Assembly: GCA_008694505.1 (NCBI GenBank)
Contig: VZDJ01000047.1
Span: 4,119,717 to 4,183,716 of the forward strand
Origin: Cyanoderma ruficeps
Taxonomy: Eukaryota > Chordata > Aves > Passeriformes > Timaliidae
Length of the DNA: 64,000 nucleotides
Direction: 5' to 3'
The translations under genes were made by a program, and so were the position numbers. Under the pieces are notes generated by a model, which did no database searches, was not told the origin of the DNA, and saw nothing but the letters and a program-made list of their open reading frames with translations. Positions 11,321-24,140 of this stretch are shown piece after piece (position 1 is the stretch's first letter; each line of letters starts with the position of its first letter).

Positions 11321-14300
11321 CTGTGTTTGGTAGATGGTTATTCATCCCACACAAAGAAAAAAATGTGGAAAAAATCCAGTATTGACAGCAGGGAGATATG
11401 TAAAAGTACACTTTTTTTTTTATTATTATTATCTCCACTGAAGCAGGTTAAATTATTACCATCCCTCCAGAAGATAGCATCATTAAAATGTGAAGACTCT
11501 TTGTCATATCATAATAATAACAACAATACCGGGAACATATTTTGATGCTTAGCTATGCACGGCCTGTCTTGTGGAGAGGCTGTGTTGGTATTTTAACTGA
11601 TGGCAGCTCAGTGCTCAGTGTGTTTATTTCTCCAGTGAAACTTGCAGATGTAAACATCAGCTGAATGTGCAGCTAGAGGACAATGGTCTGACATTCTGCA
11701 CGAGCTCTCTTGGTGAGCAAAGCTCGCTTTCTTTTGGTACAAAAGCAGAAGGGGGAAGTAAACTTTGTGGATAAAATGAAAATGACTCCCCCTGAAGCTG
11801 AGCATTTCAGATTTCAGAGTGCAATTCAGTCTTGCAAAGACATAAGGCTGCGTAGTGATGTTCAGTTCAGTTTCCAGGTAAAAAAAAATTCAAGGGTAGC
11901 TGAGATTTTCTGTTCTGTTCCAAGCTAAACTCTAGAATAAACAGGATTAGCTGTTTAACTGCGATCATTTGTTTGGGATTGCAGTGACCTGCAGGCTGGG
12001 AGCTGGAAACAAGTCTTCCCTCACTGCAGACTCAGTAACCTTGAGAGCTTTACTCACTCTGCTGCAAATGCACATCAGAATTACTTCTCTTGAGTAAACC
12101 AACTCTTCTTTTATGACTCTGCTCTTGAAAATGGATTTTTTGGCGGCCAGTGCACTATCATTCATACCTGGCCTGTGATTTTATAAGACTGTTACCTTCT
12201 TCTGGGAACATTTAGTCTGGCTTTTTAAGGAAACACAACTCGTGATGACATTGTCCATCTGTGAGTCATTTACTTCCTAGCAGCTTTTGATATTTTTTTA
12301 CTCCAACCAAATCTGCAAATATCCACTGCTTTCATAGCACAGAGAGATCTGGAAGGTGTTAAGCTCCTAAATATTCTGTTAAAAGTGACAGCTAGCTACG
12401 TGGCAAAGAGCCTTTAGTGAGAGATAAACAGGGAGTGCTCCCTTGCTCTCAGCTGAGTTTATAGCAGCCGTGTAACCACGAGCCAACTCCTCACCTGCAC
12501 AGCACAGGGCAGAGCAATCAGCAGGACAGGACGGCTGCTCGGATGGAGAATGTGCCAGAAAAGGATCTGGGGACCAGAGGGAGCTGCTGTGGGAGAGGAG
12601 AATAACAGCAGAGGGATTTGGGAGAGTGCAGGGCAGAACCACTGACAGAGCAGTGGGGAAATGGCGAGAGGAGTGACAGATTTGGCTCTACACACAAGCA
12701 GTGGGGCTGCTGGTAGATAAAACCAGCACTGAGAGATAAAAGAAACTATGGGAAGGATTCCACTGGTGGATGGATGGAAAAGAAGGTATTTGCCTTTACA
12801 AACAAAGTGTAGGTTTGCTGATGAATGAAATTGGATATTGAAAGATGAAAGAAACAATGGGAAAAACCCATAAATTTTATAAGAATTAAAAATGAAAACG
12901 GGGGGTTATACATTAAAGGGGAATTTTAGGTATTGGGCACTTGCAACTCTCAAGTGCCTCAGCCAGTGGGGAAAGAGAGAAATTGGGAAATTGGGATAAA
13001 TAGGAGGCTGCATCCTCCAAAAAATTGAAGAAACTTCATGGGAAATGCCCCATGGCCTCTTCCTTTATTCAAATAAAGCAAAAGGACTCCTCTGTCTCCT
13101 TTTTTTGGACGCAAACCTCTGGGGTTTGTGGATTAATATTCCTAACAACGAGAATTATTGAGGGAGATGGGGGTGGTAATTAGGACAGGAGTTATCTGGG
13201 AGCCAGACTTTGCACTGCTCATGAGTCAATTTGCTCCACCACATCACTCAGCCGTGATTTGACCCTGATAGTCTGCAGTGCAAATGAAAGAAGCTGTTAC
13301 AGATCAAAACTTCATTAATGGAATGACTCCTGCTGTGTCGAATGGCTGTCGGATTGGGATCGTGTTTGGCAAAAAACAAGTAATAAGGGATCAAAAAAGA
13401 GAAGGAGTAATTGAGAGTAATTAAAAACCCATAACCAGAAGGCTAGATTTGTAATGTAGCTTAACTGTCTTGATTGCTGGTCATTTAAAAGTGCAGCCAT
13501 TGAGCAAAAGATTCTTGCGGGTTGAGATGAGGTTTTTGATGAAAGGTTTGGGAAAGAAGCTGAATAATATAGTTCAAAAATGGAATGCTTCTTTTGTAGG
13601 TTGCTGAAAATCACATGGCTACTTACAGCTACTCGCTCTAATGAAATTATCACTTTTTCTGAACATCGTCAATACAGGCTTTGATTTTCTGCAGATGTAT
13701 TTCTCACTGATGGGAACTGAGAAAGTGAGAATGAATCCTGTCCTCCCAGCTGATTGCCAGTGTTAATCCTCTGTGCCTTGTAATCAGGTGGTATTGTTTC
13801 TGCACTTCTCATTCATTCTCTGTGTGACAATTGCTAGGAATGCACAATTTTGGGTGTGCAAAGGAAAAACAAGCCTGTTTTTCCAATGTGTAACTGGGAA
13901 ATTTGCATGTTCCTATTTGCACATCGGTCTTCTCTTTGGCAAGTTAATATTTGCACCAAAAGAGACAATTTTCAGTGCAAGTTTTTTTCCAAATCGTTTA
14001 TACATGTTTGTTTAGAAGGGCTATAACTGAAACCTCTACTCCAGACAGTGAGCCAGCATCTCAAGCCCCCTCACTTTGCTGCCCCCCGTTTGCTCAGTAG
14101 TGGGTACCAGTTCTGGTTGTTTGACCTTTCTTTACCCTTTTCAAACAGAACATGTTATTTGAAATGAAGAGAGAGAAACGGATTTGACATAATTCAATAC
14201 AATTTCATCGCCTAATAAATGGAATGGGAATGGATTTTGCTTTCTCATTTGAATTGCAGGTACTGAACCCTCTGCATACAAAGGCAATTATTCTGGTTTA

Positions 14301-16083
14301 AATATTCATATACACCAAGAAATACAACACGCCCACAGCACACACACCCCGAATTGTAGAAATGCAGGGGCAGACACGGATCAATATTTTGGTTTTTAGT
14401 TTTCCTCATCTTCTAGATTTCCAATGGACCACCACAGGTGACTAAAGCCCCTCTACCCATGTGGCTGAGTGTATTTTATACAGGATGACTTCACAGGAGT
14501 GGACTCAGACAAAGAATGTTAAGGGTTAGTGATGGTTTATGTCCTCTAGGAACTGAACAAAGCAGCCCTGTCAGGGCTGTAGATCTGGTAGGTGCTAATC
14601 ACACTGGGCAACAGATCTCATTGTTGTAAATATGAGATACGTGGACAAAAGCTTTCCAGCCCTTTATAAATTTTGCAGCCACATTCAGGGAAGTTGTATT
14701 TTTCTCGTGCATTAAATTCTCCTCAGGGATGAAATTGCAGCTCATACTTTTTAATGGTAGCAATAGTGGAACCGGTTTATATGGCTCCTTTTTCATAGGA
14801 ATAATTTTAATAATTGCTTGACACAAAATCATATGCGGTATGGAAATATTAAAAGTCGTAGAGAATAAAAGAGCTGGAGGTTGGAAGCTGTGCCTGGACT
14901 GGTTCAGATGCTGAGGCTGGGTTATGATTTCGTGGCAATGAGAGCTCACTAACATTTTGTATTTACGTAGTCACAGAAATTATCCAGTATTTAGCCCTCA
15001 CCAAAACTTTTACCCCCTCAGCTCTGCCCAGCTCACCCTGAGTTTAGTGTCCTGAGCAGAGGCAATGCCACAGCTGCAGTCTGCCAACTCTACACAGGTT
15101 CAGCAGCTCTGTGAAATCCTTGGTGTTGCTTGAATGGGAAACTTTTCATCAGAAAAATGCTGCACTATAACTTGAACACGGTTCCCTGTTGTCACCAGTA
15201 AATCTGCTTTTGCTTTTGTGGCGTAACAGCTCTGTAAGAAGGCAAAAGCCAAAGAATCAGTGTAAGAGTAGCAGAATACTGATTGTAGCCATCAAGAATT
15301 TTTCTGCTTCTGACTTGAAAAACAAAAAGGCAACAACCAAAATCAAGCAATAAGGCATTTAAAGTGGAAAGGAGCCAATTCGATACCAAACCCCAGAAGA
15401 ATTCAAGATGCTATGCATTCCGAAAAAAAATATAACAGAAAACTCAAAATTAACTGTTGCTTTGAACATGGTTGAATAATTTTTCACTGGCTAAAAATAC
15501 CCACAAAGAGCTGATACAGATCCAGAATGTTTATCTGGATGTACCCCCTTTATTTCCCCTGTTGTATTCACATTCCTGCTTTAAGATGAGGCTGGGTTAC
15601 CTCAGAGCACAGAGAAATGGCTCAGGCTTTCTGGAAGGAGCTGGGAAGACAGGCAGGAGGATGTGCTTGTGCTATGCATGTACTTTGTTGGGTTTGGGTT
15701 TTTTTTTTCCCCTGCTTGTTTGCCAATAGAGCTTTCTTACAGGCAAAACCAGTTTTTTATCTGGCATCAAATTTTTAAAAGAACTTGTGTCTCACCAGGG
15801 ATCCAGAGAGCTCAGCATCAGTCTGTCCACTTTTCAAAAAGAGCTCTGTGGATCTGCACTGAGAACCCAATCCTCAAAGTGCTTTAAGTACTTGCAGATA
15901 TCGAGCAGGTTTATCTTCAGCACTATCTATAAAGACAGTGGCAGCACACCTTTGAAAATTGGGCTGGATTATCTGATTATTGTAGTTGTTATTAATCTAC
16001 AGTGTTATAGCAACCTGAAGACACGTGGATATCAGATTTCTCTTAAATCTGCGTAGTGAGCCCTAGTAGGTGTGCAGCGCCCC
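11321..16083. other. non-coding stretch
   Basis: No gene or known interspersed repeat is supported. A T/TTA-rich stretch lies near 11410-11432. A cag/gtaaaa junction preceded by pyrimidines is at 11877/11878 and a cag/gtact junction at 14259/14260; both are weak. The 132-codon minus-strand frame near 12459-12857 has no supporting context. Confidence 0.5.
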
Positions 16084-16143
16084 TGTGATGTCACCTGTGA
16101 TGTCACCTGTGATGTCACCTGTGATGTCACCTGTGATGTCACC
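16084..16143 (+). repeat. five perfect tandem copies of a 12-bp unit
   Basis: TGTGATGTCACC is repeated five times without error. Each junction creates TCACCTGTGA, which contains the E-box CACCTG bound by ZEB and SNAI factors, so four E-boxes sit at exact 12-bp spacing. Each unit also holds TGATGTCA, one base away from a CRE. Because 12 is divisible by 3, the array reads as a Cys-Asp-Val-Thr repeat inside a 64-codon open frame (16072-16266), but nothing else supports that frame as a gene. Confidence 0.9.
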
Positions 16144-19100
16144 GTGCAGCCCAGCACGGGAGCTCCATCCCAGGGAGCTGTGACACTTCTGCTCTGGGAT
16201 CTGAGGCAGCAGTGGGTGGCAGCTGAGCAAACAGCAGGGGAATTCTCCTTCCCTCTCAGCCCCTGATTAAATCCCAGCCATGAGGCGAGACTGGCTCTGC
16301 TGATACCAACCCCCTGCGCCGACCTGGGATTTCTGGGAGTGAATTATCTGCCTCTGCTCTGGGATTTGCCTGGATGTGAAACACTAATTTACTGCAGGAA
16401 AAATAAACCTCCAGCCTTCACAGTGCTGACAGCTCCCCTGCTAGATGACGTGGCATTTGGGCACCATAATATCCAGACTGATGACAGTGCCCTGCCACCT
16501 AGAAGAGCAGTGAATGCTGCCCCAGGTTATGGAAAGGACAATTTCTGACTCATTGAAAGGAAAACTTTAAAAAGGCACATTTAAGCTGCTCTTAGTGGAG
16601 CAGAGAAAGGCTCTCAGAAAGTTGCCGTGAGTAGTCATTCAGCTGCATTGTGCTTGGGGCTTTTTCATAAAGGTAAAACTATTTCGAGCATGAAAGTTTA
16701 AGGTTTTAAGCCTTGTAATGTATTTTTCCTCATTTATGTGTTAAACTCAATCCTAGCAGATCTCACTTTGGACTCTGTGATAAACTGGAAATTCTAAGCA
16801 TCTCCAAAAGGAGTAAATGATATATTGTTTCAGGATGGCTGGTATCAATAGTCCATCCCACTTCTGAACTAAGATTTTCCATCTCTCTGCTGCTTCACTG
16901 AAGCCTCAACCATCTTCCCTCCAATACATTTCATTTCTAATTTGGTTGGGGAAAAAACCCTAATGACAAACGAACCCCAAACCAAATCTGATTTGATAGA
17001 ACTTCAAGCTGTCTATTATCATCATAAAAAATGTACTGCTTTGCAGTGCCCACAGGAAGGAATTTTTTTATAGCTTTGAATTAAGAAATCTTAAGTAGTT
17101 TAATTTGTCATGGCAAAACTGCTCGAGTGACTTTCTTTGCTTCTACTCCAAACACAGATCTGTATCACGCTTTCCATTTTCAATTTATTCAGTATTTTGA
17201 TACGTGGATTAAATTGCTCTGAGGTTTGCATGTGTCTAACTGTTTCCTCTCATAATAAATTCACTAGATATTCACTTGCAGGGATATTAATACGTTTTTT
17301 GCTGAGAGAAGAAGTGACTCTGGGAATCAGCCATAACCATGTGTCAGAAAGTGAAATATAAAGCAGTGAGTTCTATGATTTGGGTATAAATGTGTTTGGT
17401 AGCATGAGGGAAACAGGATTGCACTGTGTTAGTGGAAAGTCAGGGGATTCCTTGAGCAGTGCTGCTGCTGTGAGTAGCAATATCAGAGAAAAATTAATAA
17501 TCTGCACACATTTCTTGGATTGTTGGTGTCAGTAGAGTCACGTTCTCTTTCAGCAGCCATAAATCTTGCCTCATTTGTGTGATTATATTTTTCCAGATGC
17601 CATCCAGTTTTATTATTGCTTTCTCAGGCGCTTGTTTTTATTCCTTTGTAAAGCTCTTCAAAACTAACCAAAAAAAAAAAAAATGCTGGATACAATAGAT
17701 AACATACCTGTAGGGGAAAGTGATAAGTTTATAAAGGATGGATGATAGAAGTTGGTTTCATTTGTGGTGCAGGGAAAGACAAGGCGGAAGAAAGGACAAC
17801 AGTTCATTTGGTCACCCTTTGGTTTGATGCGATCCCTCTAATGAACGTCGGATGCTAAAAAGTTCAGCAGAACAGGGGTCCTGTAGGCAACGACTGCACG
17901 CAGCACAAGTTTAAGGGAAGGCAGGTTAAAGCCCTCAGGCTGCAACTTGTCTCTGTTTTAGCAGCCTTGTCTCCAAACGCTGTTGTCTGTTCCTGTTTGT
18001 TGTGGTTTCGCGCTTTCTTTTCCACAGAGGGAAGTGCGTTGCGTGTTTATTGCTTCACTCCCCCACCTCTGCAACAGAGAAATCAAGCCAGCCTTTTGTT
18101 ATGGCTGCAGGCGACCATTTGCAAACTGCTGGTTAGAACAGCCTGTTGTAACCTCGGGATAGCTGCAGGAGTTTCAGTGGAATTGTGTTTTGAGCCTTTC
18201 AACGTAGGTGTTGCTGAGAAACTTCTGGATGACTCCGCTGTGAAGGTGCAGGTGTGAGCACACAGGTGGGGCTTTCACCCGGCACTGCTGAGACCACAGC
18301 ACACAAACAGCAAAGGAGATTGCAGAGCAACTTTGGTTCTTCCTAAAGCTACTCAGTAAAGGTCATTTATTTCCCAAAGAGCTCGCAGTCAGACCGGGGA
18401 GTCAGAAAAGGGAGAGAATTATTATCTGCATTTGCTAAGGGCCTGTGATCTAGGCCGCAAGAAAAGGCCCACGTTGATCTCAATAACTGAAAAATACATA
18501 CGAAAAAGCAAGTTTCCTCAGAAATGCCTTTTGATGTAGTCACATACTGTTCTTCTCCTGTCTTCCTTTAGCCTGCTTTTGATGAATATTTATGTTATAA
18601 CGGACTTTAAGCTGGAAAACTTAACACGTGGCCACAGGAAAGAAGCGAAGTGAGTCTTTATGATGTTGTTCCTGGCACAGGGTATCAGCAGACAAGAACT
18701 GCTGCCCGTCCATCAGAGCTGATAATGATCCCCCCTCCAGCCCACTGGCCTGTTAATTTTTGTCATGAGCAGCATATGTTGGTGTGGTGTGGAGACAGTT
18801 TATTGTGTTGAGGTTGATGTAAATTTGTGGTAGAGCCTATAAAAATGTGACATATTTCTGTCTGCTAGAGGCCTAAAGAAAGGAGGGCCTGAGCTCTGCA
18901 TGTTTTTGATCGTCTCTAAAGAAATCTGCTTGCAAATGGTGCTGGGTGTTTCATTTAAGAAGACAAGTGCACTTGTAGTCAGCTTTCCTGGAAAATACTT
19001 CTCAGGCCCTGAAAGATGCTTCCAAAAGTAGAAGGAAGAACTCTCTGGAATCTAAAAAAAAATTGTGATGTACTGCAGCAAACCTGAAATGAAGGGTTTA

Positions 19101-19384
19101 TTAAAAAAAAAAGAACAGCTGGTTGAGCAGTCAAAATATAAAATAATGAGATATCTATCAAAAAATTCCCAGCTACTTTTAGGGACTTCTCAGTTCTCCT
19201 TCATTAGTTACCAACTGCAATTCCCATTCAATTCTTAGAGGAAAATTTATGAACTGTGAGAGCAGAATAGAAAAATGATATTTCTGTTGGTTGTGTGGTG
19301 CAGCTGATACAGAGCCTTGGGTAGGCAAAGCTTCTGGGTTCCTCATGCAATTAAAGAAAATTGTTGCCCAGAGTTTGATTCTAA
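16144..19384. other. non-coding stretch
   Basis: No gene is supported. Around 17940-18257 the sequence is CpG-richer and holds a 96-codon plus-strand frame that starts with an ATG and ends at a stop near a GTGTGAG donor-like string. I see no acceptor or homology that would make it an exon. No interspersed repeat was recognised. Confidence 0.5.
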
Positions 19385-19595
19385 AATGGATTGACTTGGA
19401 AGAGAGCTTAAAGATCACCTTGTTCCCCTCCCTCTGCCAAGGGCAGGAGCACCTTCACTGGGCCAGGTTTCTCCAAGCCCATTCCAGCTTGGCCTTGGAC
19501 ACATCCAGGGGTATCCAAATCTTCTCTGGGCAAGCTGTGCCGAGGCCTCACCACCCTCACAGTAAAGAACTTCTTCTAACCTAATCTAGTCAAAT
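19385..19595 (-). mobile_element. CR1 LINE, 3' fragment
   Basis: The plus-strand text is the reverse complement of the well-known 3' end of the avian CR1 retrotransposon: it runs through gacttggaagagagcttaaa, aagggcaggagcaccttc, cttctctgggcaagctgtgc and ctcaccaccctcacagtaaa. This is the region just before the CR1 3' terminus, so the element lies on minus and is 5'-truncated, as nearly all CR1 copies are. No reverse transcriptase coding is left. The plus-strand open frames across it (such as 19291-19584) are shadows. Confidence 0.9.
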
Positions 19596-21727
19596 CAAAT
19601 ACAGGGAAATGAATCTCTGTGGTGCTCTCCTGGAAGTCGGACTCAGATCCACTTTGACTCATTTTCCATTTCCTTTTCTGCCTCAGGGCAGCTGCAGTAC
19701 ACTTGGGCTGGATCAGATCTGCCCAGGGAAGGGAAAGCTTTTGCTGTGCCCCAGCTGCCTGCTGAAAGCTCCAGTTTGGGACTTGCCATGGCTGCTGCTA
19801 AAAGATAAATTATTCCAAAGGCTGAGCATCCTGAAGGAGTCGTCACCTTCTCTGTCACTTGTTCTGGCTTTGTTAGTAAACACTTCTCACCTGTGACAGT
19901 CGCTGATAAATCTCAGACAGGAGTTTCTGATCTATTGTAAACAGCTTTCAGTTGCTCCCCTGAGGGAGGTGTTTTTCGGAATTTGGCATGTCTTACTGCT
20001 CACATGGCAGCATTAGCAGTATGCTGCTTTTCCAGTGTCCTTAGTGCACTTGTCAGGAATGTTAACAAGATGATAGTGGGATGGTTCCCTCCCTTTCCTG
20101 CTCCTCTCCCTGATATCAAGGATAGCCATACCAGTGCCAATGCCTTCACATCCAGAATATTTCATTTGTAACATCCACATTGCCAACACACAAACTTCCA
20201 TCCTAAGAGACTGCATTAAAATGCCCACTGTACTCAGTGCAATGCCATTTCCCTCCTGTCTGTTGTAAGTTGATTTCTGGTGACCTTCTGGTGGGATGTT
20301 GAGGACAGGTGCCACCACAAACTCTTTTTATGCAGTTCCTAAACCTCCCACATCCCACAGAGTCCCATTCTGTTCCCTGCTTGGGTTCTTGCTAAGTCTC
20401 AGTGAAGGCAACAAGAATAAGCAGAAATTTAAAGTTGAGCTTCAGCGCCTTGTTGGACTGACAAGAATTATGACAAAAACAGAGAATGAAAACTGAATTA
20501 TATGTCTAAACAAACTAGTGAAAAATGCGCTGGGTTCCAAAGTTCTCCCGTCATATTTTCTCTCAAAAGACATGCAAATCCTCAGTGGTGTTTATATTTA
20601 AAAAGCTTTATTGCCACTTATGGATGTACAAATGCAATGCAGTAATTTTCTTCATGTTTTAAGACCCCAGGAATTGGGGAAGATGAAAAGGAAATATGAA
20701 TAACTATAGCTATAATCACTATGTGTAAGAAGGGTTTTTTTTAGCTGGAGACAAGCTTTTAGAAATGCAAGATACATATTAATGAGTGCCGTGCTCGTGA
20801 AAGGTGCTAGATTAACCTTCCCAAAGAGGAGAATCTTTGATTTATTCATTGGAGAAGTTCTTCATTAGCAGCGGTGTTGGCATTGCAGTGTCAGGAGCTT
20901 TCTGTCCCAGTCGGGTCCCCACTGTGGCAAAACCTGGAGTGTCTGCCTGCCTCAACACGTCAGGAGAGACCCCTGGAATCCATGGACCTGGTTCTTTATT
21001 CTGAGGTTTGCTACACCCTCAGTTTGTGGGAACATTGGTTTGGAGTGAGTCTTAAACTGACCATTCCAAACCACTGATCACTCACTCTTGCTGTGGAATT
21101 GGGAAAACAGCCCATCAGAGATCCAGGGTTGGAAATGAGTTGATTCCATCGGGATGCTCTGCCAGCTGAAGTGGCTCATTCGTTTGACAATCCAGCACCT
21201 GCTGGTGAAATGCAGTTTGGTTGGGAGAGCACACAGCTCCTCCTGTCTCCCTCACAAATGGAATCTTTCAGATTCATCTGGCAGTCTGGGACATTTTTTT
21301 TTTCCTTTGTGCTTCTGTTACTGCTGCTTGCCATTATCCATCCATCTTCAAGAGATATATTTACATTTCCTGATGAATCCTGACCTCAGGTGAGCTCTGT
21401 GTCACCATCATTGTCTGAAAGGCTTTTTCTGAAGTCATCTCTTTAGGATTATGCAATAATTTGAAAGTTATGGCCCTGCCAACTAAAAGAACAGAGGGAG
21501 AAGTTGCTGGCAAAAAACCCTCTGCAGATCTGGTGATGATTTTGATGCTGAGGCTTTATATAAAGGTCTCCAACCTGTTCAGTATTTTCCCATTCCTGGA
21601 GGAAATTTCCCTGTGCACAGCACAATATAACCTGCCCTAATATTTCATATTTAAGCTTCAATATTTTTTAAACTTCCTTGAACGCTATATTTTCTGAAGA
21701 CTTTCACTTATTAATCTTGTTTTTCAG
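19596..21727. other. non-coding stretch
   Basis: No gene or known repeat is supported. Open frames on both strands are short and overlapping. Confidence 0.5.
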
Positions 21728-21850
21728 CTCGAGCCTGCAGCCTGTTTTCTGAAGATCCTTCATGAAAACGGACTCTTTGTGGTTTGAGCACTTCTTGAGA
21801 GCACTGGAACCCCACTCAACTAAACACACACAATGGAAGGAGCATCTAAG
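21728..21850 (+). other. exon-like segment with good start codon (hypothetical)
   Basis: A 3' splice site (ttaatcttgtttttcag) precedes a 123-base segment that ends in AAG followed by gtttgt, a usable but weak 5' splice site. Inside, acacacaATGG at 21833 gives an ATG with A at -3 and G at +4, a strong initiation context. It opens a short frame (Met-Glu-Gly-Ala-Ser-Lys) that reaches the donor on a codon boundary. An LTR begins only 18 bases past the donor. It could be a first coding exon or an LTR-proximal non-coding exon. Nothing confirms transcription. Confidence 0.15.
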
Positions 21851-21868
21851 GTTTGTCTGTAGTGTGGC

Positions 21869-22060
21869 TGTCGTGGTTTAACCTCAGCAGACAACTAAAA
21901 CACAGCTGCTCTCATACACCCACCTCCATCCCCACCCCGCCTGGATGGGGAGGAGAGCTGGAAAACAAAATAAGACTCATGGGTTGTAATAAGAACAGTT
22001 TAATAACTGGAATGTGAAGATGATGATGATAATAGAGATAAACGCCCACAATCAGACTGT
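21869..22060 (-). mobile_element. truncated endogenous retrovirus LTR (passerine type)
   Basis: The segment opens TGTCGTGGTTTAACCTCAG and continues through a C-rich patch, a GGATGGGGAGGAGAG block, a gggttgtaataagaacag stretch and the hallmark AGTTTAATAACTGGAA. This is the characteristic edge of LTRs that are abundant in songbird genomes. By comparison with intact copies of that type the LTR reads on minus. Only about the first 200 bases are recognisable, after which similarity fades, so the copy is truncated or strongly diverged. No retroviral genes adjoin it. Confidence 0.8.
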
Positions 22061-23770
22061 AGTTTGGAATGTGCCTTCTCCAAGAACCCAAAACACCAGA
22101 GAGAGCTTTCCTTCTCACTATTTAGGGGAGAAATTGCTGTTAGATCATAACTAACAAGGGCCGCATTCCCTCTGAAATACTCCAGTAGTCCTTTATGGGT
22201 GGGATGATATTTGGTCCCAGGTTGGGACCTTTATTGCCATCACTGTGAGGACATGAATTCCATTCCAGCAGAAATGGGTGCACTGTGAGGATTTGAAAAG
22301 AAAGTAGAAGAATTTCAGAGGTATCTCTCACTTCTACCTGGCATGAATAGACAAGGCTCTGAGGATGACAGCGGGTGTTAAACCGATCACGTTGGGTGCT
22401 GGTGCAAAAACATGTCTTGATGATGATGATAGGATTTTTTTTTTTAAGTCAATGCATTTTATATTTATAAGAACAAAGCTGGAAATTGTCCATTTAGAAA
22501 GACTACTGCAAAGCATAAAGCTTGACCATAGTCTGGTTTTAATTTTTATGGCCTCTCAAATTTGCATATACAGAACAGATGAAATAGAGCAAGCAGGAAA
22601 TACCCCATCCAAGCAGAAACCCCAAATAAAAAAAATCATTAAAAATGCAAATAGTCTCACATTCATCCAGTGTGTTTGTAGTTTTAACAGAGCAAAATGC
22701 TTTCCTTAGAAACTGGTGTATCTTTACAATATACTGCTGAAAATTTACTTACTCTGCGCTGAAGCAGAAATGAAGAAAGAGTTTTCTGTATTCATTGTAT
22801 GGAGGTGATTGTTAATGGAACATCTGAGGTTTGCACCATGCTAGAAACAGTCCTGGTATGTTACATGCATGAGTGGCTTTTTGCATATAATGCAATCTGT
22901 TATTCAATTGTTTATTTAAGCAGAAAATAGACCAGGTTGGACAGAAGTGTTAAGAGGAAGATGGAACTGCATGTGCTGGGAAAAAAACGTGTGTGTTTGG
23001 TCACTCTGCATTGACAGAAGCAGTTTAGGCATTGTTGTCAGAAAGCAAGGGAAACACAGCTTTTCATTATTGCTCTTGACTGGAACAGAACCCATTGCAT
23101 CAAAAAAGATCAAGGATAAAGTTCTCAAAATCTGCCTCTAGGCACTGCAAGCAGCATTCCCATTCATTTCAGAAGGAACTGGGTGTCTCCTTCCTTCAGT
23201 TTCAAATAGTTGTTGCAGAAAATTCAGTGTGAATTTTCATTACTCACCAAGTTAGAAAACACTATCAATTGCAGAATTCAAATTGAATTTACAATATTTG
23301 CATCTACTTTTTACCTTGGCTCCAGTGCTGGGGTAATTTCATAGGCACAGTTCTTTGTCTGCACAGAAATTATCACTTTTTTCCTTCTGCAGCGGTAAAC
23401 AGCATGTGCCACTACTTAATTCAAAAATAGGTAATTAAGAATCTTGCTAATGATGCTTAACAGATTTATTGTGCTGGCAAGACAAGAGATTCCTCCTAGG
23501 GAGGTAGCGTGCAGTGTGTTGGCTGTTTGCCTGTTTGGGATCACCCGGAGATGTTGGAATTGTGTGGTGCATCTGTCAGCCAGAGCTCCCCACCTCTGCC
23601 TGTGCTGAGGCTCAACACCTCATCAGGTGAGAGATCTGCATTGCCGTGGCTGTAATTACATTTTCCTTGCCTTTCTGGAGGAATCACAGTCTGTTCTGTC
23701 ACTGTATATTCAGAATATCCATGCTGGAAGGCAGGAAGTCAACGCTCAGGAGAAATTGGGTGTCATTTTC
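22061..23770. other. non-coding stretch
   Basis: No gene is supported. The first hundred bases may be further decayed LTR. No other repeat was recognised. Confidence 0.5.
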
Positions 23771-24140
23771 TGACTCTGTTTTACACCACAACGACACAGA
23801 CTCCGACTTCAGAAGGCTGAAAATGACTCCTTTATTTTTGGGATATGTCTCCCTTTTATGCTATTTTACACAGACCAATTTCATTGGTGACACAAAGACA
23901 AACCTCTTCACTCACACTGGTCAGACCAGAGGGACATCAAGAAGAAGTCCCTCCTAGGGAAAGGAATGAATAACAAAGTTACAGTCACAAAAACATCTCT
24001 CTTGTTTACAGAAAATTCCCTGGGAAAGCCATTTCAGAAAACCAAAACCTCTCAGGCATGGAACCAGGACTACAATTTTTTTGGGGTGTAGAACCCCATG
24101 AGGAATGGTTCTTTCACCCCCTAGTGAAAAAGTCCAACAA
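23771..24140 (-). mobile_element. solo LTR, family B copy 1
   Basis: From TGTTTTACACC (23777) to about 24074 this is the reverse complement of 41916-42211, with roughly one difference in ten bases. Read on minus it holds an AT-rich TATA-like string (cataaaagg) and then AATAAAGGAG (polyadenylation signal at plus 23831-23836), the order expected for the core promoter and R region of an LTR. Read on minus, similarity to copy 2 runs at least from TGTAGTCCTGG to GTGTAAAACA, and probably a few bases more at the latter end. The far boundary near 24140 is uncertain, and I found no target-site duplication. No coding genes of a retrovirus are attached. Confidence 0.7.

Noticed and set aside
12459..12857. 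132-codon minus-strand frame
   Set aside because: It overlaps another frame on the same strand and has no splice or homology support.
16072..16266. Cys-Asp-Val-Thr repeat peptide
   Set aside because: It is produced by the 12-bp tandem array; the rest of the frame has no coding features.
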